64,000 bases of DNA from Bacillus sp. BP-3 (GCF_028401955.1 NZ_JAQOTJ010000011.1:88981-152980), one strand, 5' to 3'; positions 1-9,875 are shown, counted from the stretch's first letter. Notes: generated by a model from the letters alone, not told the origin. Translations and numbers: made by a program.

Positions 1-965
1 TCTTCATGGAAACCATCACCGACTTTTAATTTACGCGTTTCTGATACAAGAACATCAATGAATTCATCAGCAATTTCATCAACTACCGCTACAACAGAGC
101 ATGCCATGCAGCGCTCCCCACTGCTCGCAAATGCAGAACCAATGACACCTTGTACTGTCTTTTCAATATTGCAGTCCGGCATAACTATTGCATGGTTTTT
201 CGCTCCTGCAAGTGCTTGTACTCGTTTTCCATATTTTGTTCCTGTTTCGTATACATAGCGTGCAACTGGCTCAGATCCAACAAATGAAACAGCTTGAATA
301 TCTTTATTTTCTAAAATGCTATTTACAACATCTTTTCCACCTTGTACTAAGTTTAAAACCCCATTCGGGAAGCCCGCATCATAGAATAATTCTACTAGTT
401 TTTCTGCTAAAAGTGGCGTTCTTTCAGATGTCTTTAATACAAATGTATTACCACAAGCGATTGCTAATGGGAACATCCATAGTGGAATCATCATCGGGAA
501 GTTGAACGGAGTAATACCAGCAACAACTCCAATTGGGTATCTCCAAATTGAACCATCGATTCCACCTGCAATATTTGGAAGCGCTTGCCCCATCATTAAA
601 CTTGGTGTTGATGTTGCCAGTTCTACAGCTTCAATTCCTCGCTGTACTTCGCCAGTTGCATCTTTTAATGTTTTACCATTTTCTAATGTAATAATTTTTG
701 CAAGCTCATCTTTGTTTTCTTGTAAAAGTTGTAAATATTTATATAACTGTCTTGAGCGATTTGGAACTGGTACTTTAGACCATGTTTCATATGCTGCTTT
801 TGCAGCTTCAACAGCACGATCCACATCTTCTTTTGGAGAAAGTGGAACATAAGCAATTATTTTCCCAGTCGCAGGATTCGGAACAACTTCCACTTCTGTG
901 CCAGTAGATTCTACCCATTCACCATTAATATGATTTTTCACGCGTTTAATTTCTGTTGTAATCAT
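1..965 (-). CDS. mmsA: Methylmalonate-semialdehyde dehydrogenase (acylating), 3' end cut by window
   Basis: Oxidises methylmalonate semialdehyde to propionyl-CoA with NAD+ and CoA in the valine (and inositol) degradation routes; cytosolic. The 321 visible residues start [17 protein letters not shown] and carry the aldehyde-dehydrogenase features [10 protein letters not shown], the NAD-loop region [15 protein letters not shown] and the catalytic-cysteine segment SSGERCMAC near residue 285. Family members are about 485 residues, so roughly a third is missing beyond base 1. The ATG at 963-965 follows AAAAGGAGCGAATACA, a good ribosome binding site. It is last in the visible minus-strand cluster after the acyl-CoA dehydrogenase and mmsB genes, which points to valine use. 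The related enzyme IolA acts on malonate semialdehyde in inositol degradation, but no iol genes are nearby. Confidence 0.93.
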   Translation of the reverse strand, partial: MITTEIKRVKNHINGEWVESTGTEVEVVPNPATGKIIAYVPLSPKEDVDRAVEAAKAAYETWSKVPVPNRSRQLYKYLQLLQENKDELAKIITLENGKTLKDATGEVQRGIEAVELATSTPSLMMGQALPNIAGGIDGSIWRYPIGVVAGITPFNFPMMIPLWMFPLAIACGNTFVLKTSERTPLLAEKLVELFYDAGFPNGVLNLVQGGKDVVNSILENKDIQAVSFVGSEPVARYVYETGTKYGKRVQALAGAKNHAIVMPDCNIEKTVQGVIGSAFASSGERCMACSVVAVVDEIADEFIDVLVSETRKLKVGDGFHE

Positions 966-1003
966 TGTATTCGCTCCTTTTTATTTTATATATTTGCTAG
1001 TAT

Positions 1004-1900
1004 TCATTGTTGTTTATGACTAGAGATTAATTGTTCACTTACCTTTTGATATAAAGCAGCCATGTCTTTTTCACCATATCCTGCTTTACCAGCTTCATCA
1101 TACAAATTCAAAAGCATTTCACTTACTGGTAAGTGAAGCTCACTTTCTTTTGCTAAATCAACTGCAAATCCTAAGTCTTTCTTTAGTAGATTTACTGTAA
1201 ATCCTGGTTCATAATTTTGGGGCGCAATAAAGCTTTTATAATTACGCTCATAAATTCTACTTTGTCCATAACTCACATTTAAAATATCAAACATTTTATC
1301 TAAATCCATATTATTTTTCTTTGCTAATGTCAGAGCTTCACTAACACCCGCTGTATAAAAACCAATTAATAAGTTATTAATCAATTTTACAGTCGTACCA
1401 CTATCAATTTTCTCACTCACATGAAATATATTTGATCCCAATACTTCCATCACTGGTAAACCTTTTTCATATACTTCTTTTGGTCCACCAACCATAAAAG
1501 TTAATGTGCGGTTTTCCGCTCCAATCACTCCACCGCTAACCGGTGCAGCCAAGAAATCGACTTTTTTATCCTTTGCAGCATCTGCAAGCTTTTTATTTAA
1601 TTGCGGAGCTACTGTGCTTGTATCAATTAAAACAACATTCGAATGACTATTCTCAATTAAACCTTCTTCTCCAAAATAAACAGCTTCAACAGCTCGCGGT
1701 GACGGTAAACTTGTAAAAATCAAATCACATGTTTCTGCTAATTTTCTAATTGATAAACCGATGATTCCTCCTTCTTTCTCGAAGGAAGCTTCAGCCTCTT
1801 TATTTAAATCGACTCCATATACCGCATAATTTGATTTAACTAAATTTTTAGACATCGGAAGACCCATATTACCTAAGCCGATAAAACCAATCTTTTTCAT
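1004..1900 (-). CDS. mmsB: 3-hydroxyisobutyrate dehydrogenase
   Basis: Oxidises 3-hydroxyisobutyrate to methylmalonate semialdehyde with NAD+, the step before MmsA in valine breakdown. 298 residues, the usual family length. It opens with the Rossmann motif IGFIGLGNMGLPMSKNL (GxGxxG), has the substrate segment APVSGGVIGAE near residue 120 and the catalytic-lysine helix KLINNLLIGFYTAG near residue 173. The start is supported by AGGAGGAGAGCGGT directly before ATG. It lies 38 bases upstream of mmsA and 16 bases downstream of the acyl-CoA dehydrogenase gene, so the three probably form one transcript. Other beta-hydroxyacid dehydrogenases (tartronate semialdehyde reductase, glyoxylate reductase) look alike; the neighbours favour hydroxyisobutyrate. 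Confidence 0.92.
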   Translation of the reverse strand: MKKIGFIGLGNMGLPMSKNLVKSNYAVYGVDLNKEAEASFEKEGGIIGLSIRKLAETCDLIFTSLPSPRAVEAVYFGEEGLIENSHSNVVLIDTSTVAPQLNKKLADAAKDKKVDFLAAPVSGGVIGAENRTLTFMVGGPKEVYEKGLPVMEVLGSNIFHVSEKIDSGTTVKLINNLLIGFYTAGVSEALTLAKKNNMDLDKMFDILNVSYGQSRIYERNYKSFIAPQNYEPGFTVNLLKKDLGFAVDLAKESELHLPVSEMLLNLYDEAGKAGYGEKDMAALYQKVSEQLISSHKQQ

Positions 1901-1916
1901 ACCGCTCTCCTCCTAT

Positions 1917-3626
1917 TTAAACAATATATTTCCCGCGATTTATAATCGTTTTTGCGATTTCTCTCTTTTTCGTAAACAAGTTCGTGTATAAAGGTACTGA
2001 CAGTTGACGAATTTCATCTAGAATGGCTTTTCTAGTTTGCTCTTCTTGCACCGCTGCAGAAAGAAGAACAATTGCTGCTGATTCTACTTTTCGATATCCT
2101 TCTTCACAAAGCACATCCGTTATAAACTGTTTTGTATATTCTTTTTCTTCACCATTTTTACTTATCGCTTTCTTTGTACGTAAAAATGCCGATTCCATTA
2201 CATATACATCTTTCAACATGTCTGCTAACACGCGTGAATATTCTTGTTCTTGTTCGATTTTTAATTCAGGAGTTTGAGATAGCGTTTTCAAAGATTGCTT
2301 CAATAATTGTTTCGATAATAAAATATAACGATGATTTCGTTCTACATTTTCAAACTTGTCTTCATCTACTTTCTCCCCTAGTTGTTTCGTTTGTTTCATT
2401 AACATTTTTGCAACTGTTAAGCGGTTAATTTCATTCGTTCCTTCAAATATACGGCTAATTCTAGCATCACGGTATAATCGTTCTACTTCATATTCTTGCA
2501 TATAACCATAACCACCATGAATTTGTACCGCTTCATCCACAATGTTTCCAAGTGTTTCTGAAGCATTCACTTTGTTGATCGCACACTCCATTGCAAATTG
2601 AGACATTTTCTGCATAATACCTTCATCACTCTCATGAATTGCTTCATCAATTACTCCTGCTGTCCGATAAGCCGCGCTCTCTGCACCATATGTAGCGATA
2701 ATCATATTTGCAATTTTCTCTTGAATCATCGTGAAATCAATTAATTCTGTTTGAAACTGTTTTCGTTCTTTTCCGTATTGAACAGATAAGCCAATTGCCT
2801 GCTTTGCTGTTCCAATATTTCCGAAAGCAAGTTTCAATCTAGCAAAATTGAGAATATTAAGAGCTACGTGATGTCCCTTTCCTACTTCCCCTAGTACATT
2901 TTCAGCTGGTATAACGACATCCTCTAAAATCAGTGTCGCAGTTGAAGAACCTTTAATACCCATTTTCTTTTCTTCTAGGCCAATCGAAACGCCTTCACAT
3001 GTTCTTTCAACAATAAATGCTGTCATTCCTTTATTTGTCTTTGCAAAAACAACATATACGTCAGCCATATGAGCATTTGTAATCCACTGTTTTTCACCAT
3101 TTAATGTCCAAGCTGTTCCTTCTTCATTTAAGACAGCACTTGTTTTTGCACTTAATGCGTCAGATCCAGCATTAGGTTCTGTTAAAGCATAAGCTCCAAT
3201 CCATTCGCCTGATGCAATTTTAGGTAAGTATTTTTCCTTCTGCTCTTTTGTTCCGTAGTATACATATGGCAGCGTTCCTACTCCAGCATGAATATTAAAG
3301 GAAACACTAAAAGCTCCTGCATATCCCATCTTTTCCGCCACAAGTCCAGAAACTGCTTTCCCTAATTCAAATCCTCCATATTCTTCAGGAACCTCTATAC
3401 TCAACAATCCAAGTTCTCCAGCCTTTTCAAACAACTTGCGGGAAACTTGATAATTGTGCTGCTCGATATTTTCAATTTGAGGAACAATTTCCTGTTTCAC
3501 AAATTGTTCTGTTGTTTTTGCGATTAAATCTTCATCACCTGAAAAATCCTCAGGTGTAAAAAAAATTGTATTAAGCTCCTGATTCAGCGAAAAAAATTCG
3601 TTCCATTGCAACTTTGTTTTCTCCAT
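1917..3626 (-). CDS. Acyl-CoA dehydrogenase, long FadE-like form
   Basis: Flavoenzyme that introduces the alpha-beta double bond into an acyl-CoA. 569 residues, longer than the ~380-residue short-chain enzymes. The N-terminal half and centre carry the acyl-CoA dehydrogenase signatures YALTEPNAGSDA (FAD and substrate binding, near residue 148) and QIHGGYGYMQEYEVERLYRD (near residue 368), followed by the catalytic-glutamate segment RIFEGTNEINR. The C-terminal ~170 residues form the extra helical domain of FadE/YusJ-type proteins. It is first in the operon with mmsB and mmsA, so isobutyryl-CoA or another branched acyl-CoA is the likely substrate; that is inferred from context only. The -24/-12 promoter at 3666-3683 lies directly upstream. 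No enoyl-CoA hydratase or hydroxyisobutyryl-CoA hydrolase is seen in the window; these may lie further left. Confidence 0.9.
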   Translation of the reverse strand: MEKTKLQWNEFFSLNQELNTIFFTPEDFSGDEDLIAKTTEQFVKQEIVPQIENIEQHNYQVSRKLFEKAGELGLLSIEVPEEYGGFELGKAVSGLVAEKMGYAGAFSVSFNIHAGVGTLPYVYYGTKEQKEKYLPKIASGEWIGAYALTEPNAGSDALSAKTSAVLNEEGTAWTLNGEKQWITNAHMADVYVVFAKTNKGMTAFIVERTCEGVSIGLEEKKMGIKGSSTATLILEDVVIPAENVLGEVGKGHHVALNILNFARLKLAFGNIGTAKQAIGLSVQYGKERKQFQTELIDFTMIQEKIANMIIATYGAESAAYRTAGVIDEAIHESDEGIMQKMSQFAMECAINKVNASETLGNIVDEAVQIHGGYGYMQEYEVERLYRDARISRIFEGTNEINRLTVAKMLMKQTKQLGEKVDEDKFENVERNHRYILLSKQLLKQSLKTLSQTPELKIEQEQEYSRVLADMLKDVYVMESAFLRTKKAISKNGEEKEYTKQFITDVLCEEGYRKVESAAIVLLSAAVQEEQTRKAILDEIRQLSVPLYTNLFTKKREIAKTIINRGKYIV

Positions 3627-3665
3627 CTGTATCCCCCTATCATTTCGGTCTTCATTTTATTTATA

Positions 3666-3683
3666 TGCAAAATCTATGCCAAT
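3666..3683 (-). promoter_or_regulatory. Sigma-54 (-24/-12) promoter of the acyl-CoA dehydrogenase/mmsB/mmsA operon
   Basis: On the minus strand the sequence reads TTGGCATAGATTTTGCA. The invariant GG and GC are exactly 12 bases apart, matching the consensus TGGCAC-N5-TTGC with one change in the -24 block. It sits about 40 bases upstream of the start codon, next to a gene for a sigma-54 activator. Operon control by that activator is inferred. Confidence 0.82.
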
Positions 3684-3722
3684 CTAAAAATTGATAGAAC
3701 AAGGGCAAAATGAAAAGAAAAC

Positions 3723-3746
3723 GTAAAACTGTCTAGACAGTTTTAC
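3723..3746 (-). promoter_or_regulatory. Perfect 24-bp palindrome, candidate activator binding site (UAS)
   Basis: The arm GTAAAACTGTCT is followed without a loop by its exact reverse complement. Its centre is about 60 bases upstream of the -24/-12 promoter, so near -80 from the predicted start of transcription, a typical distance for the enhancer of a sigma-54 activator. A fully symmetric, AT-rich site with no loop suits a dimeric Fis-type helix-turn-helix better than a terminator, although it also lies just after the regulator gene and is followed by a loose T-rich run. Confidence 0.6.
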
Positions 3747-3764
3747 ACTTGATATAACAATTGT

Positions 3765-5525
3765 TTAGATTTTGAATCTTGACAATTTATTATAAAGGGT
3801 CGCCCTAGAAATCCCTAACAATGCCGCTGCTTTTGACTTATTTCCTTTTGCTTCTTTTAAAACACGTTCAATTAATCCTCTTTCTTCCTCTTCACGCACC
3901 ACTTTCATTTCTTCTTGTCTTGCTGGTAAAGACTGAATCATAGGTACTAATTTCTTCTGCTCCATATCCCGGTAATAAAATTCTTCTGGTAAATCCTTAG
4001 CCCGTATATGTGCATCATCTGATAGTGCAAATAGCCTTTCTAACATATTGATTAATTCCCTGACATTACCCGGCCAATTATAATGGAACATAAGGCGTAA
4101 TACCTCTTTATCAAGGGTCTTTTCTTCAGCACCATACATTTGACATAACTTTTGTAAATGTTCTTCAACAATGAGTGGTATATCTTGTTTTCGAAAACGA
4201 AGCGGTGGAATATGAATCGGAATAACATGAAGACGATGATATAAATCCTCCCTAAAGGTTCCTTCTCTAACCATTTGTTTTAAATCTTTATTTGTCGCCG
4301 TGATTAGCCTGAAATCAACAGGAATTGGATGTGTACCACCTATTCTCTCTATTTCTCTTTCTTGTAAAACACGTAAAATTTTCACTTGCGTTAATAGTGA
4401 CATATCACCAATCTCGTCTAAAAATAATGTTCCATGATTTGCAAGTTCAAATTTCCCTGCCTTCCCATTCTTTTTCGCACCTGTAAAAGCACCTTCTGCA
4501 TAACCAAACAATTCAGATTCTAGTAAATTATCAGGAATAGCAGCACAGTTCACACTAATAAACGGACCATTTTTTGTTATACCAGTATAATGTATCGCGC
4601 GTGCGAATTGTTCTTTACCAACACCACTTTCTCCAGTAATTAATACGGATGCTTTTGATCCAGCTGCTTTTCGAGCCATTTTTTTCGTTTCAGAAATTGT
4701 TTGACTTTCTCCAAGAATATCTTCAAATCGAATCTGCTTCTTTTTCGGTTTAGAAAACGTTGGTTTGATTGCCCTATCCTTTTGATCAAATCGTTCTAGT
4801 ATTTTATAAACATCTGAAATCCCTTCATGAATAAGCATCCCTACAGCACCTATCACTTTTCCCTGCTTCCAAATTGGCATCCGGTGCACAACTAGATTCT
4901 GTCCTTGCAGACGGTGCACTTGATTTCTTTCCGGTACTCCTGTTTTTAATACAACTGGAAGCCGCGTATTCTCAATTACATTTTCAGCGTGCTGCCCAAT
5001 TGCTTCTTCCTTCGTAACACCAACAAAACGACTGTACGTTTCATTGAACATTTGGATAACTCCATTTTCATCCACAATTGCAATACCTTCGTATGCAGTA
5101 TCAAAACAAAGTTTAAACCACTCTATCATTTCATGTGCACATTCGATTTCTTGAACCAAATCTTTATGAAAAGCTAATAATTCCTTATTACCGAACACTC
5201 CTTTAAGCTCTCTGTTTTTCTCGCAAGTAACGTAAAGTGGAATATTCTCTAACTCGCTTAATGAAAACTCTTCCCTTACGTTATAAAAAAAATGTCTCAG
5301 TATAGTGACAATCGGTTCATCCCACTCTGAATGATCCTCTAACCACTTTACACAATCAATTAGTTTCACAACCCCAATCACATGATTGTTTTCTAAAACA
5401 GGGAGTTCTGTGCTCTCTGATTCAGCTAGTATTCGTAATGCTTCTCGAATTGTATCATCTTTCCTCAAAATGTACGGGTCCTGCTTCATCCAATTTCGAA
5501 CAGAGTCATATTTTGCAGCCATCAT
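3765..5525 (-). CDS. Sigma-54-dependent transcriptional activator with CBS pair and PAS domain
   Basis: Enhancer-binding protein that uses ATP hydrolysis to open promoters bound by sigma-54 RNA polymerase. 586 residues: a CBS-domain pair (about 8-120, with ILRKDDTIREALRILAES), a PAS domain (about 140-250, AYEGIAIVDENGVIQMFNET), the AAA+ module (about 275-510) with Walker A GESGVGKE, the sigma-54 contact loop GAFTGA and Walker B GTLFLDEIGDM, then a Fis-type helix-turn-helix at the end (KSKAAALLGISRATLYNKL). CBS domains usually bind adenine nucleotides, so energy state or a CoA derivative could be sensed; this is inference. The gene lies between the prp genes and the acyl-CoA dehydrogenase operon, and the nearest -24/-12 promoter drives the latter. 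Its effector is not evident. Confidence 0.9.
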   Translation of the reverse strand: MMAAKYDSVRNWMKQDPYILRKDDTIREALRILAESESTELPVLENNHVIGVVKLIDCVKWLEDHSEWDEPIVTILRHFFYNVREEFSLSELENIPLYVTCEKNRELKGVFGNKELLAFHKDLVQEIECAHEMIEWFKLCFDTAYEGIAIVDENGVIQMFNETYSRFVGVTKEEAIGQHAENVIENTRLPVVLKTGVPERNQVHRLQGQNLVVHRMPIWKQGKVIGAVGMLIHEGISDVYKILERFDQKDRAIKPTFSKPKKKQIRFEDILGESQTISETKKMARKAAGSKASVLITGESGVGKEQFARAIHYTGITKNGPFISVNCAAIPDNLLESELFGYAEGAFTGAKKNGKAGKFELANHGTLFLDEIGDMSLLTQVKILRVLQEREIERIGGTHPIPVDFRLITATNKDLKQMVREGTFREDLYHRLHVIPIHIPPLRFRKQDIPLIVEEHLQKLCQMYGAEEKTLDKEVLRLMFHYNWPGNVRELINMLERLFALSDDAHIRAKDLPEEFYYRDMEQKKLVPMIQSLPARQEEMKVVREEEERGLIERVLKEAKGNKSKAAALLGISRATLYNKLSRFKI

Positions 5526-5706
5526 AACTGAATTTCCCTTCCTTTAGAATGTCTATACTCCTCTTTTCCTATCTGCATAACATGATAATGCTTTTCTACC
5601 GTGGAAAAAATATTATAATAAAATGCAACTACACAAACGAGGATTTCGTTTCTTTTTCGTCAAAAAACTTTTATCAATCTCATTCTTACTATCCGTTAAT
5701 ATAACA

Positions 5707-5775
5707 AAAAAGCGATGATTCATTTCACATCAAGCAGGTGTCTTTGCTAAAAATGTGTATCATCGCTTTCTTATT
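5707..5775 (-). terminator. Long-loop hairpin terminator after the prp operon
   Basis: On the minus strand an arm AAAGCGATGAT pairs with ATCATCGCTTT across a loop of nearly 40 bases and is followed by TTTTTTG. The loop contains a second possible pairing (CACAT with ATGTG). It lies about 140 bases beyond the prpB stop, on the far side of a bcr1 repeat, so the repeat is probably transcribed with the operon. Confidence 0.6.
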
Positions 5776-5915
5776 TTATCTCGCTATTTTGGGGCAGTAA
5801 AACTCTTATCCCCACGATTCAGAGTAGAGTGAGGATGAGAGATGCTGGCATGCACTCGATTGGTTTAACTAACCAGCAGTGAGAGGATGCCTCCGCTGCT
5901 GGAAGTTTCACTTCA
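5775..5915 (+). repeat. bcr1-type repeat (copy A)
   Basis: About 141 bases beginning TTTATCTCGCTA with GGGGCAGTAA and ending GCTGGAAGTTTCACTTCAT. It shares both ends with the copies at 35175, 59427 and 23658 and has internal inverted repeats. The right end (CTTCAT instead of CTTTAT) is slightly decayed. It stops one base short of the prpB stop codon. Identification as bcr1 is from memory of that B. cereus-group repeat, which has TTTAT target duplications. Confidence 0.75.
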
Positions 5916-5916
5916 T

Positions 5917-6825
5917 CTATTGCCCATCAGATAAAATTGTTTTTGCAATTCCCTTATCTAACTCCTCAAAGTCATGATAAGAAATCGTTTCATATAATTC
6001 ACTTCTTGTTTGCATATCAGAAAGCCCTTCTTTTTGCGATCCTTCTTCTTTTATAAGATGAAAAATACGTTCATAAGCTTTTGCTGCTACGCGGAGAGAA
6101 GTCACTGGATATATAACCATTTGATAACCGATATTAGCGAATTCTTCGGCAGTATAATACGGTGTTTTCCCAAATTCAGTCATATTAGCAAGTAAAGGTA
6201 CCGTTACTTTTTTTGTAAATAAACGAAACTCTTCTTCTGACTGCAAAGCTTCTGGGAAAATAGCGTCTGCCCCCGCTTCTATGTAAGCAATTGCTCGCTC
6301 AATCGATGCATCTAATCCCTCAACCGCACGAGCGTCCGTACGGGCTACAATAACCATCGATGGTGCTACTTCTTTTATAACTTTAATTTTTTGTTGCATT
6401 TCTTCAATGGAAACAAGTTTTTTTCCATTTAGATGCCCACATTTTTTAGGGAGTTGCTGATCTTCGATTTGAACAGCAGCTACATTTGCCTCCATCATTT
6501 CTACAGCAGTTCTTGCTACATTTAATACTCCACCAAATCCTGTATCAATATCGACAAGAAGAGGTAAATCCGTTGCTCTAACAAGATCTCTTGCTCTTTC
6601 AGCCACTTCAGTAGATGTTACAATGCCTAAATCTGGTAGCCCCTTACTTGCAGTATAAGCAGCTCCTGATAAATAAAGAGCTGAAAACCCAGTATTTTTT
6701 GCAACAAGAGCAGCCATCGCATCATGTACACCAGGAATTTGTAAGATTTCAGGTGCTTCTACTAAAGTTCGGAATCGATTGGCAAGTTCTTGTTGTGTTG
6801 ACTGTTTATTTACAACCCAAGCCAT
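5917..6825 (-). CDS. prpB: Methylisocitrate lyase
   Basis: Cleaves 2-methylisocitrate to pyruvate and succinate, the last step of the methylcitrate cycle. 302 residues, normal length for the PEP mutase/isocitrate lyase superfamily. The catalytic-cysteine motif KKCGH is present near residue 127, with the metal-binding stretch LLVDIDTGFGG (about 90-100) and the conserved IEDQ and ARTDAR segments. A GGGGGAAT ribosome binding site precedes the ATG. It is third in prpC-prpD-prpB, 17 bases after prpD. B. subtilis names the equivalent gene yqiQ/mmgF. Its stop codon abuts a bcr1 repeat. Confidence 0.94.
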   Translation of the reverse strand: MAWVVNKQSTQQELANRFRTLVEAPEILQIPGVHDAMAALVAKNTGFSALYLSGAAYTASKGLPDLGIVTSTEVAERARDLVRATDLPLLVDIDTGFGGVLNVARTAVEMMEANVAAVQIEDQQLPKKCGHLNGKKLVSIEEMQQKIKVIKEVAPSMVIVARTDARAVEGLDASIERAIAYIEAGADAIFPEALQSEEEFRLFTKKVTVPLLANMTEFGKTPYYTAEEFANIGYQMVIYPVTSLRVAAKAYERIFHLIKEEGSQKEGLSDMQTRSELYETISYHDFEELDKGIAKTILSDGQ

Positions 6826-6842
6826 TCTTATTCCCCCTATAC

Positions 6843-8279
6843 TTAAATTAAAAAAAGATCTACAAATTTATTTACATTCATATTTTCTAATTTTTCTTCA
6901 TTCAAACAAGCCTCATGAATTTTTTCTTGTTGTTTATTAGAATAATGAACGGCCATATTTGCAGAGAACTTTTGAACAACCTTTGGAATCGCTTCGTCTC
7001 TACGGAAACGGTGACCTAATGGATATTCACATTCTACATTCTCTGTTACTGTACCATCTTTAAAATGAATTTGAACAGCGTTGGCGATTGAGCGCTTGTT
7101 CGGATCTAGGTAATCTAAACTGTATTGTTTATTTTCAACAACAACCATCTTATTTCGTAATTCATCTACGCGAGTGTCAGAAGCTACTTCATCCTCATAA
7201 TCATCTGCAACAATGTCACCTTTTAATAAACCGATTGCAGTAATGTATTGCAAGCAATGATCACGGTCAGCTGGGTTATTTAATGGACCCTCTTTATCAA
7301 TAATACGAACTGCTGACTCATGTGTCGTAATTGTAATACGGTCAATTTCATCTAATCGTTCTTTCACCTCTGGGTGTAATTTCACTGCACATTCTGCAGC
7401 TGTTTGAGCATGGAATTCTGCTGGATATGATACTTTAAACAATACATTTTCCATTACATAAGAATCTAAAGGTCTTGCTAATTTTAGTTCTTGCTTGTTA
7501 AACAATACATCTTGGAATCCCCATCCTGGTGCAGATAATGCTGTTGGGTAACCCATTTCACCTTTTAATGCAGTAAGTGCAAGATGAACACCACGGCTTG
7601 TTGCATCCCCAGCTGCCCATGACTTACGTGAACCTGTATTTGGAGCATGACGATATGTACGAAGACTAGAGTTATCAATCCATGCATGAGACAATGCATT
7701 AAAGATTTCTTCACGTGTGCCACCAAGCATTTTAGTAACAACTGCTGTTGTCGCTACTTTTACGTATAACACATGGTCAAGACCAACGCGGTTTAAACTA
7801 TTTTCCAATGCAAGTACACCTTGGATTTCATGTGCTTTAATCATCATTTCAAGTACATCTCTTACTTTTAATGGTTCTTTTCCTTCTGAAATACGAACGC
7901 GGCTCACATAATCTGCAACGGCTAAAATTCCACCTAAGTTATCAGACGGATGTCCCCATTCAGCCGCAAGCCACGTATCGTTATAATCTAACCAACGAAT
8001 CATACATCCGATATTAAAGGCACCGCGTACTGGATCAAGCACAAATGATGTTCCCGGCACACGTGTGCCATTTGGCACAACAGTTCCTGGCACGACAGGC
8101 CCTAGTAATTTTGTACACTCTGGATATTGCAGTGCTAAAATCCCACATCCAAGTGTATCAAGTAGCACATAGCGTGCTGTACTGAATGCTTCTGAGCTTG
8201 TAATTTCTTTATTTAATACATAATCCGTAATCTCTTCTAAAATTGCATCTTTTTGTTTAATTTCATTTGTTTTAATCAC
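6843..8279 (-). CDS. prpD: 2-methylcitrate dehydratase
   Basis: Dehydrates 2-methylcitrate to 2-methyl-cis-aconitate. 478 residues, the normal size for PrpD/MmgE. Family stretches include [14 protein letters not shown] near the N-terminus, a conserved [15 protein letters not shown] near residue 225 and [14 protein letters not shown] near residue 340. It lies between prpC (98 bases upstream) and prpB in one minus-strand operon. No methylaconitate isomerase or aconitase is in the window, so the hydration back to methylisocitrate is presumably done by the housekeeping aconitase encoded elsewhere. Confidence 0.94.
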   Translation of the reverse strand: MIKTNEIKQKDAILEEITDYVLNKEITSSEAFSTARYVLLDTLGCGILALQYPECTKLLGPVVPGTVVPNGTRVPGTSFVLDPVRGAFNIGCMIRWLDYNDTWLAAEWGHPSDNLGGILAVADYVSRVRISEGKEPLKVRDVLEMMIKAHEIQGVLALENSLNRVGLDHVLYVKVATTAVVTKMLGGTREEIFNALSHAWIDNSSLRTYRHAPNTGSRKSWAAGDATSRGVHLALTALKGEMGYPTALSAPGWGFQDVLFNKQELKLARPLDSYVMENVLFKVSYPAEFHAQTAAECAVKLHPEVKERLDEIDRITITTHESAVRIIDKEGPLNNPADRDHCLQYITAIGLLKGDIVADDYEDEVASDTRVDELRNKMVVVENKQYSLDYLDPNKRSIANAVQIHFKDGTVTENVECEYPLGHRFRRDEAIPKVVQKFSANMAVHYSNKQQEKIHEACLNEEKLENMNVNKFVDLFLI

Positions 8280-8377
8280 GCTATCCTTCCCTTTCTATCA
8301 AAAATTCGTTATTATTAAGAATGGGTGTCGGTCAAACACTCATCTGGCGGGCGACCTTAACAACTCCCCAGTTGTTT

Positions 8378-9496
8378 TTATTTGCTAAGCACATGTCGCT
8401 CGCCGATATAATTTACACGCGGGCGGAACAATCGATTATTTGTATGTTGCTCAATCACATGCGCACATAAGCCTACCGTTCTTGAGCTGAAAAAGATTGG
8501 TGTATATAGTTGAATTGGAATACCTAACATCCAATAGACTGGAGCAGCATAATAATCTAGGTTTGGATAGATTCCTTTTTCCTTCTCCATAATCTTTTCT
8601 CCGGCTTCACACATTTCATATAATGTATAATCGCCTTTCACATCACATAACTGTTTTAATGCTTCTTTCATCATAAGCGCTCTTGGATCTATCTTCTTCA
8701 TGTAGACGCGATGTCCAAATCCCATGATTTTTTCTTTGTTATACAGTTTCTTTTGCAGTAATTCTTCAAATTTTTGGGCAGTACCTGCTTCAAGCAGCAT
8801 GTACATCACTGCCTCATTTGCGCCTCCATGTAAATTACCTTTTAAAGAGGCAACTGCTCCGGTTAAGGCACCATACAAATCTGATTGTGTCGACGCAATT
8901 ACTCTAGCCGTAAAAGTAGAGTTAGGCATTTCATGTTCACTATACAGAACAAGCGATCGGTCAAATATTTTTTCTTCTAATTCAGAAGGCTTTTTACCCG
9001 TAAGCATACGGAAGAAATTCGCACTATAAGATAATTCTTGGATCGGTTCAATTGGTTCTTCATTATTTAAAATTCGATAGCTATTAGCTACTATATTCGG
9101 TACCTTACTTAACAATTTATAAGCACGCTTTTTATTTACATCTAATGAGCGATCATCAATTTCATTGTCATAACCAGCTAGCGCCGAAATTCCTGTACGC
9201 AATCCATCCATTGGATGCGTTTGTTTTGGCAGTGCTTTTAAAACATCAAAAATTCCACTCGGAACCTCATATTCAGACTTTAACGTTTCTTCCAATGCCG
9301 CTTTTTCATCTGAATTAGGAAGTTTCTCCTCTAATAAAAGATGAACAATATCTAAATAGCCTTTCGTTTTAGATAACTCAATCAAATCATACCCTTGAAT
9401 AACAATTTCTCCTTTTTTTGTATCAAGAAAAGAAATCTTCGTCTCTGCTGCAATTATCCCTTCAAGTCCTGGAAAATATTTTTCTTCAGCTCCCAT
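8378..9496 (-). CDS. prpC: 2-methylcitrate synthase / citrate synthase family
   Basis: Condenses propionyl-CoA with oxaloacetate to 2-methylcitrate, the entry step of the methylcitrate cycle. The start used is the ATG at 9494-9496 (MGAEEKYFPGLEGIIAAET), because GGATTGGAGGAAAACAAA directly precedes it and family members begin here; the open frame runs 27 codons further upstream without a matching ribosome binding site. That gives 372 residues, as expected. Catalytic and binding segments visible: GNLHGGANEAVMYML (active-site His), GFGHRVYMKKIDPRA (His and Arg) and YPNLDYYAAPVYWMLGI (Asp). B. subtilis calls the equivalent mmgD. First gene of prpCDB. Confidence 0.93.
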   Translation of the reverse strand: MGAEEKYFPGLEGIIAAETKISFLDTKKGEIVIQGYDLIELSKTKGYLDIVHLLLEEKLPNSDEKAALEETLKSEYEVPSGIFDVLKALPKQTHPMDGLRTGISALAGYDNEIDDRSLDVNKKRAYKLLSKVPNIVANSYRILNNEEPIEPIQELSYSANFFRMLTGKKPSELEEKIFDRSLVLYSEHEMPNSTFTARVIASTQSDLYGALTGAVASLKGNLHGGANEAVMYMLLEAGTAQKFEELLQKKLYNKEKIMGFGHRVYMKKIDPRALMMKEALKQLCDVKGDYTLYEMCEAGEKIMEKEKGIYPNLDYYAAPVYWMLGIPIQLYTPIFFSSRTVGLCAHVIEQHTNNRLFRPRVNYIGERHVLSK

Positions 9497-9875
9497 TTTG
9501 TTTTCCTCCAATCCAAATAGATCTTCGTTTACACTTCTGTAAGCCTTTCCAAGATTGCACAAATATATTTCCCTCACGATTCTCTATTTTACTGCTCGCA
9601 AAGAATATGAGATTAGCAGCGTACAAGGTTTTTCTATGTTTAGATTGTTCATAATAGTACTTTTGAAAGGATTGAGATTGTAAGAAAATGTTCCAAACAA
9701 AGAATCTCTCATAAGCTTCATTTTTGTTAATGATTACGACAATAAAAATATCTTCTAAAGAAACTATTACTATAACTGATCTTCGTAAATTAGCACCTTC
9801 TCCCCACGCAGACTTTGATATGCAAAACGAACGATTTATCTTCGACCGTTTTACAATCATTTCATTTTCTACTCA
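9497..9875 (-). other. Long untranslated leader of prpC
   Basis: About 370 bases separate the candidate promoter from the prpC start. A 124-codon open frame (9486-9860) spans it but has no ribosome binding site, no recognisable domain and overlaps prpC out of frame, so I do not call it. No T-box, terminator or known riboswitch motif was recognised, nor a -24/-12 promoter. Confidence 0.35.

Noticed and set aside
188-505. Plus-strand frames opposite mmsA
   Set aside because: Shadow frames of the dehydrogenase gene, no start signals.
9486-9860. 124-codon minus-strand frame upstream of and overlapping prpC
   Set aside because: No ribosome binding site, no domain, overlaps the well-supported prpC start in another phase; likely leader sequence.
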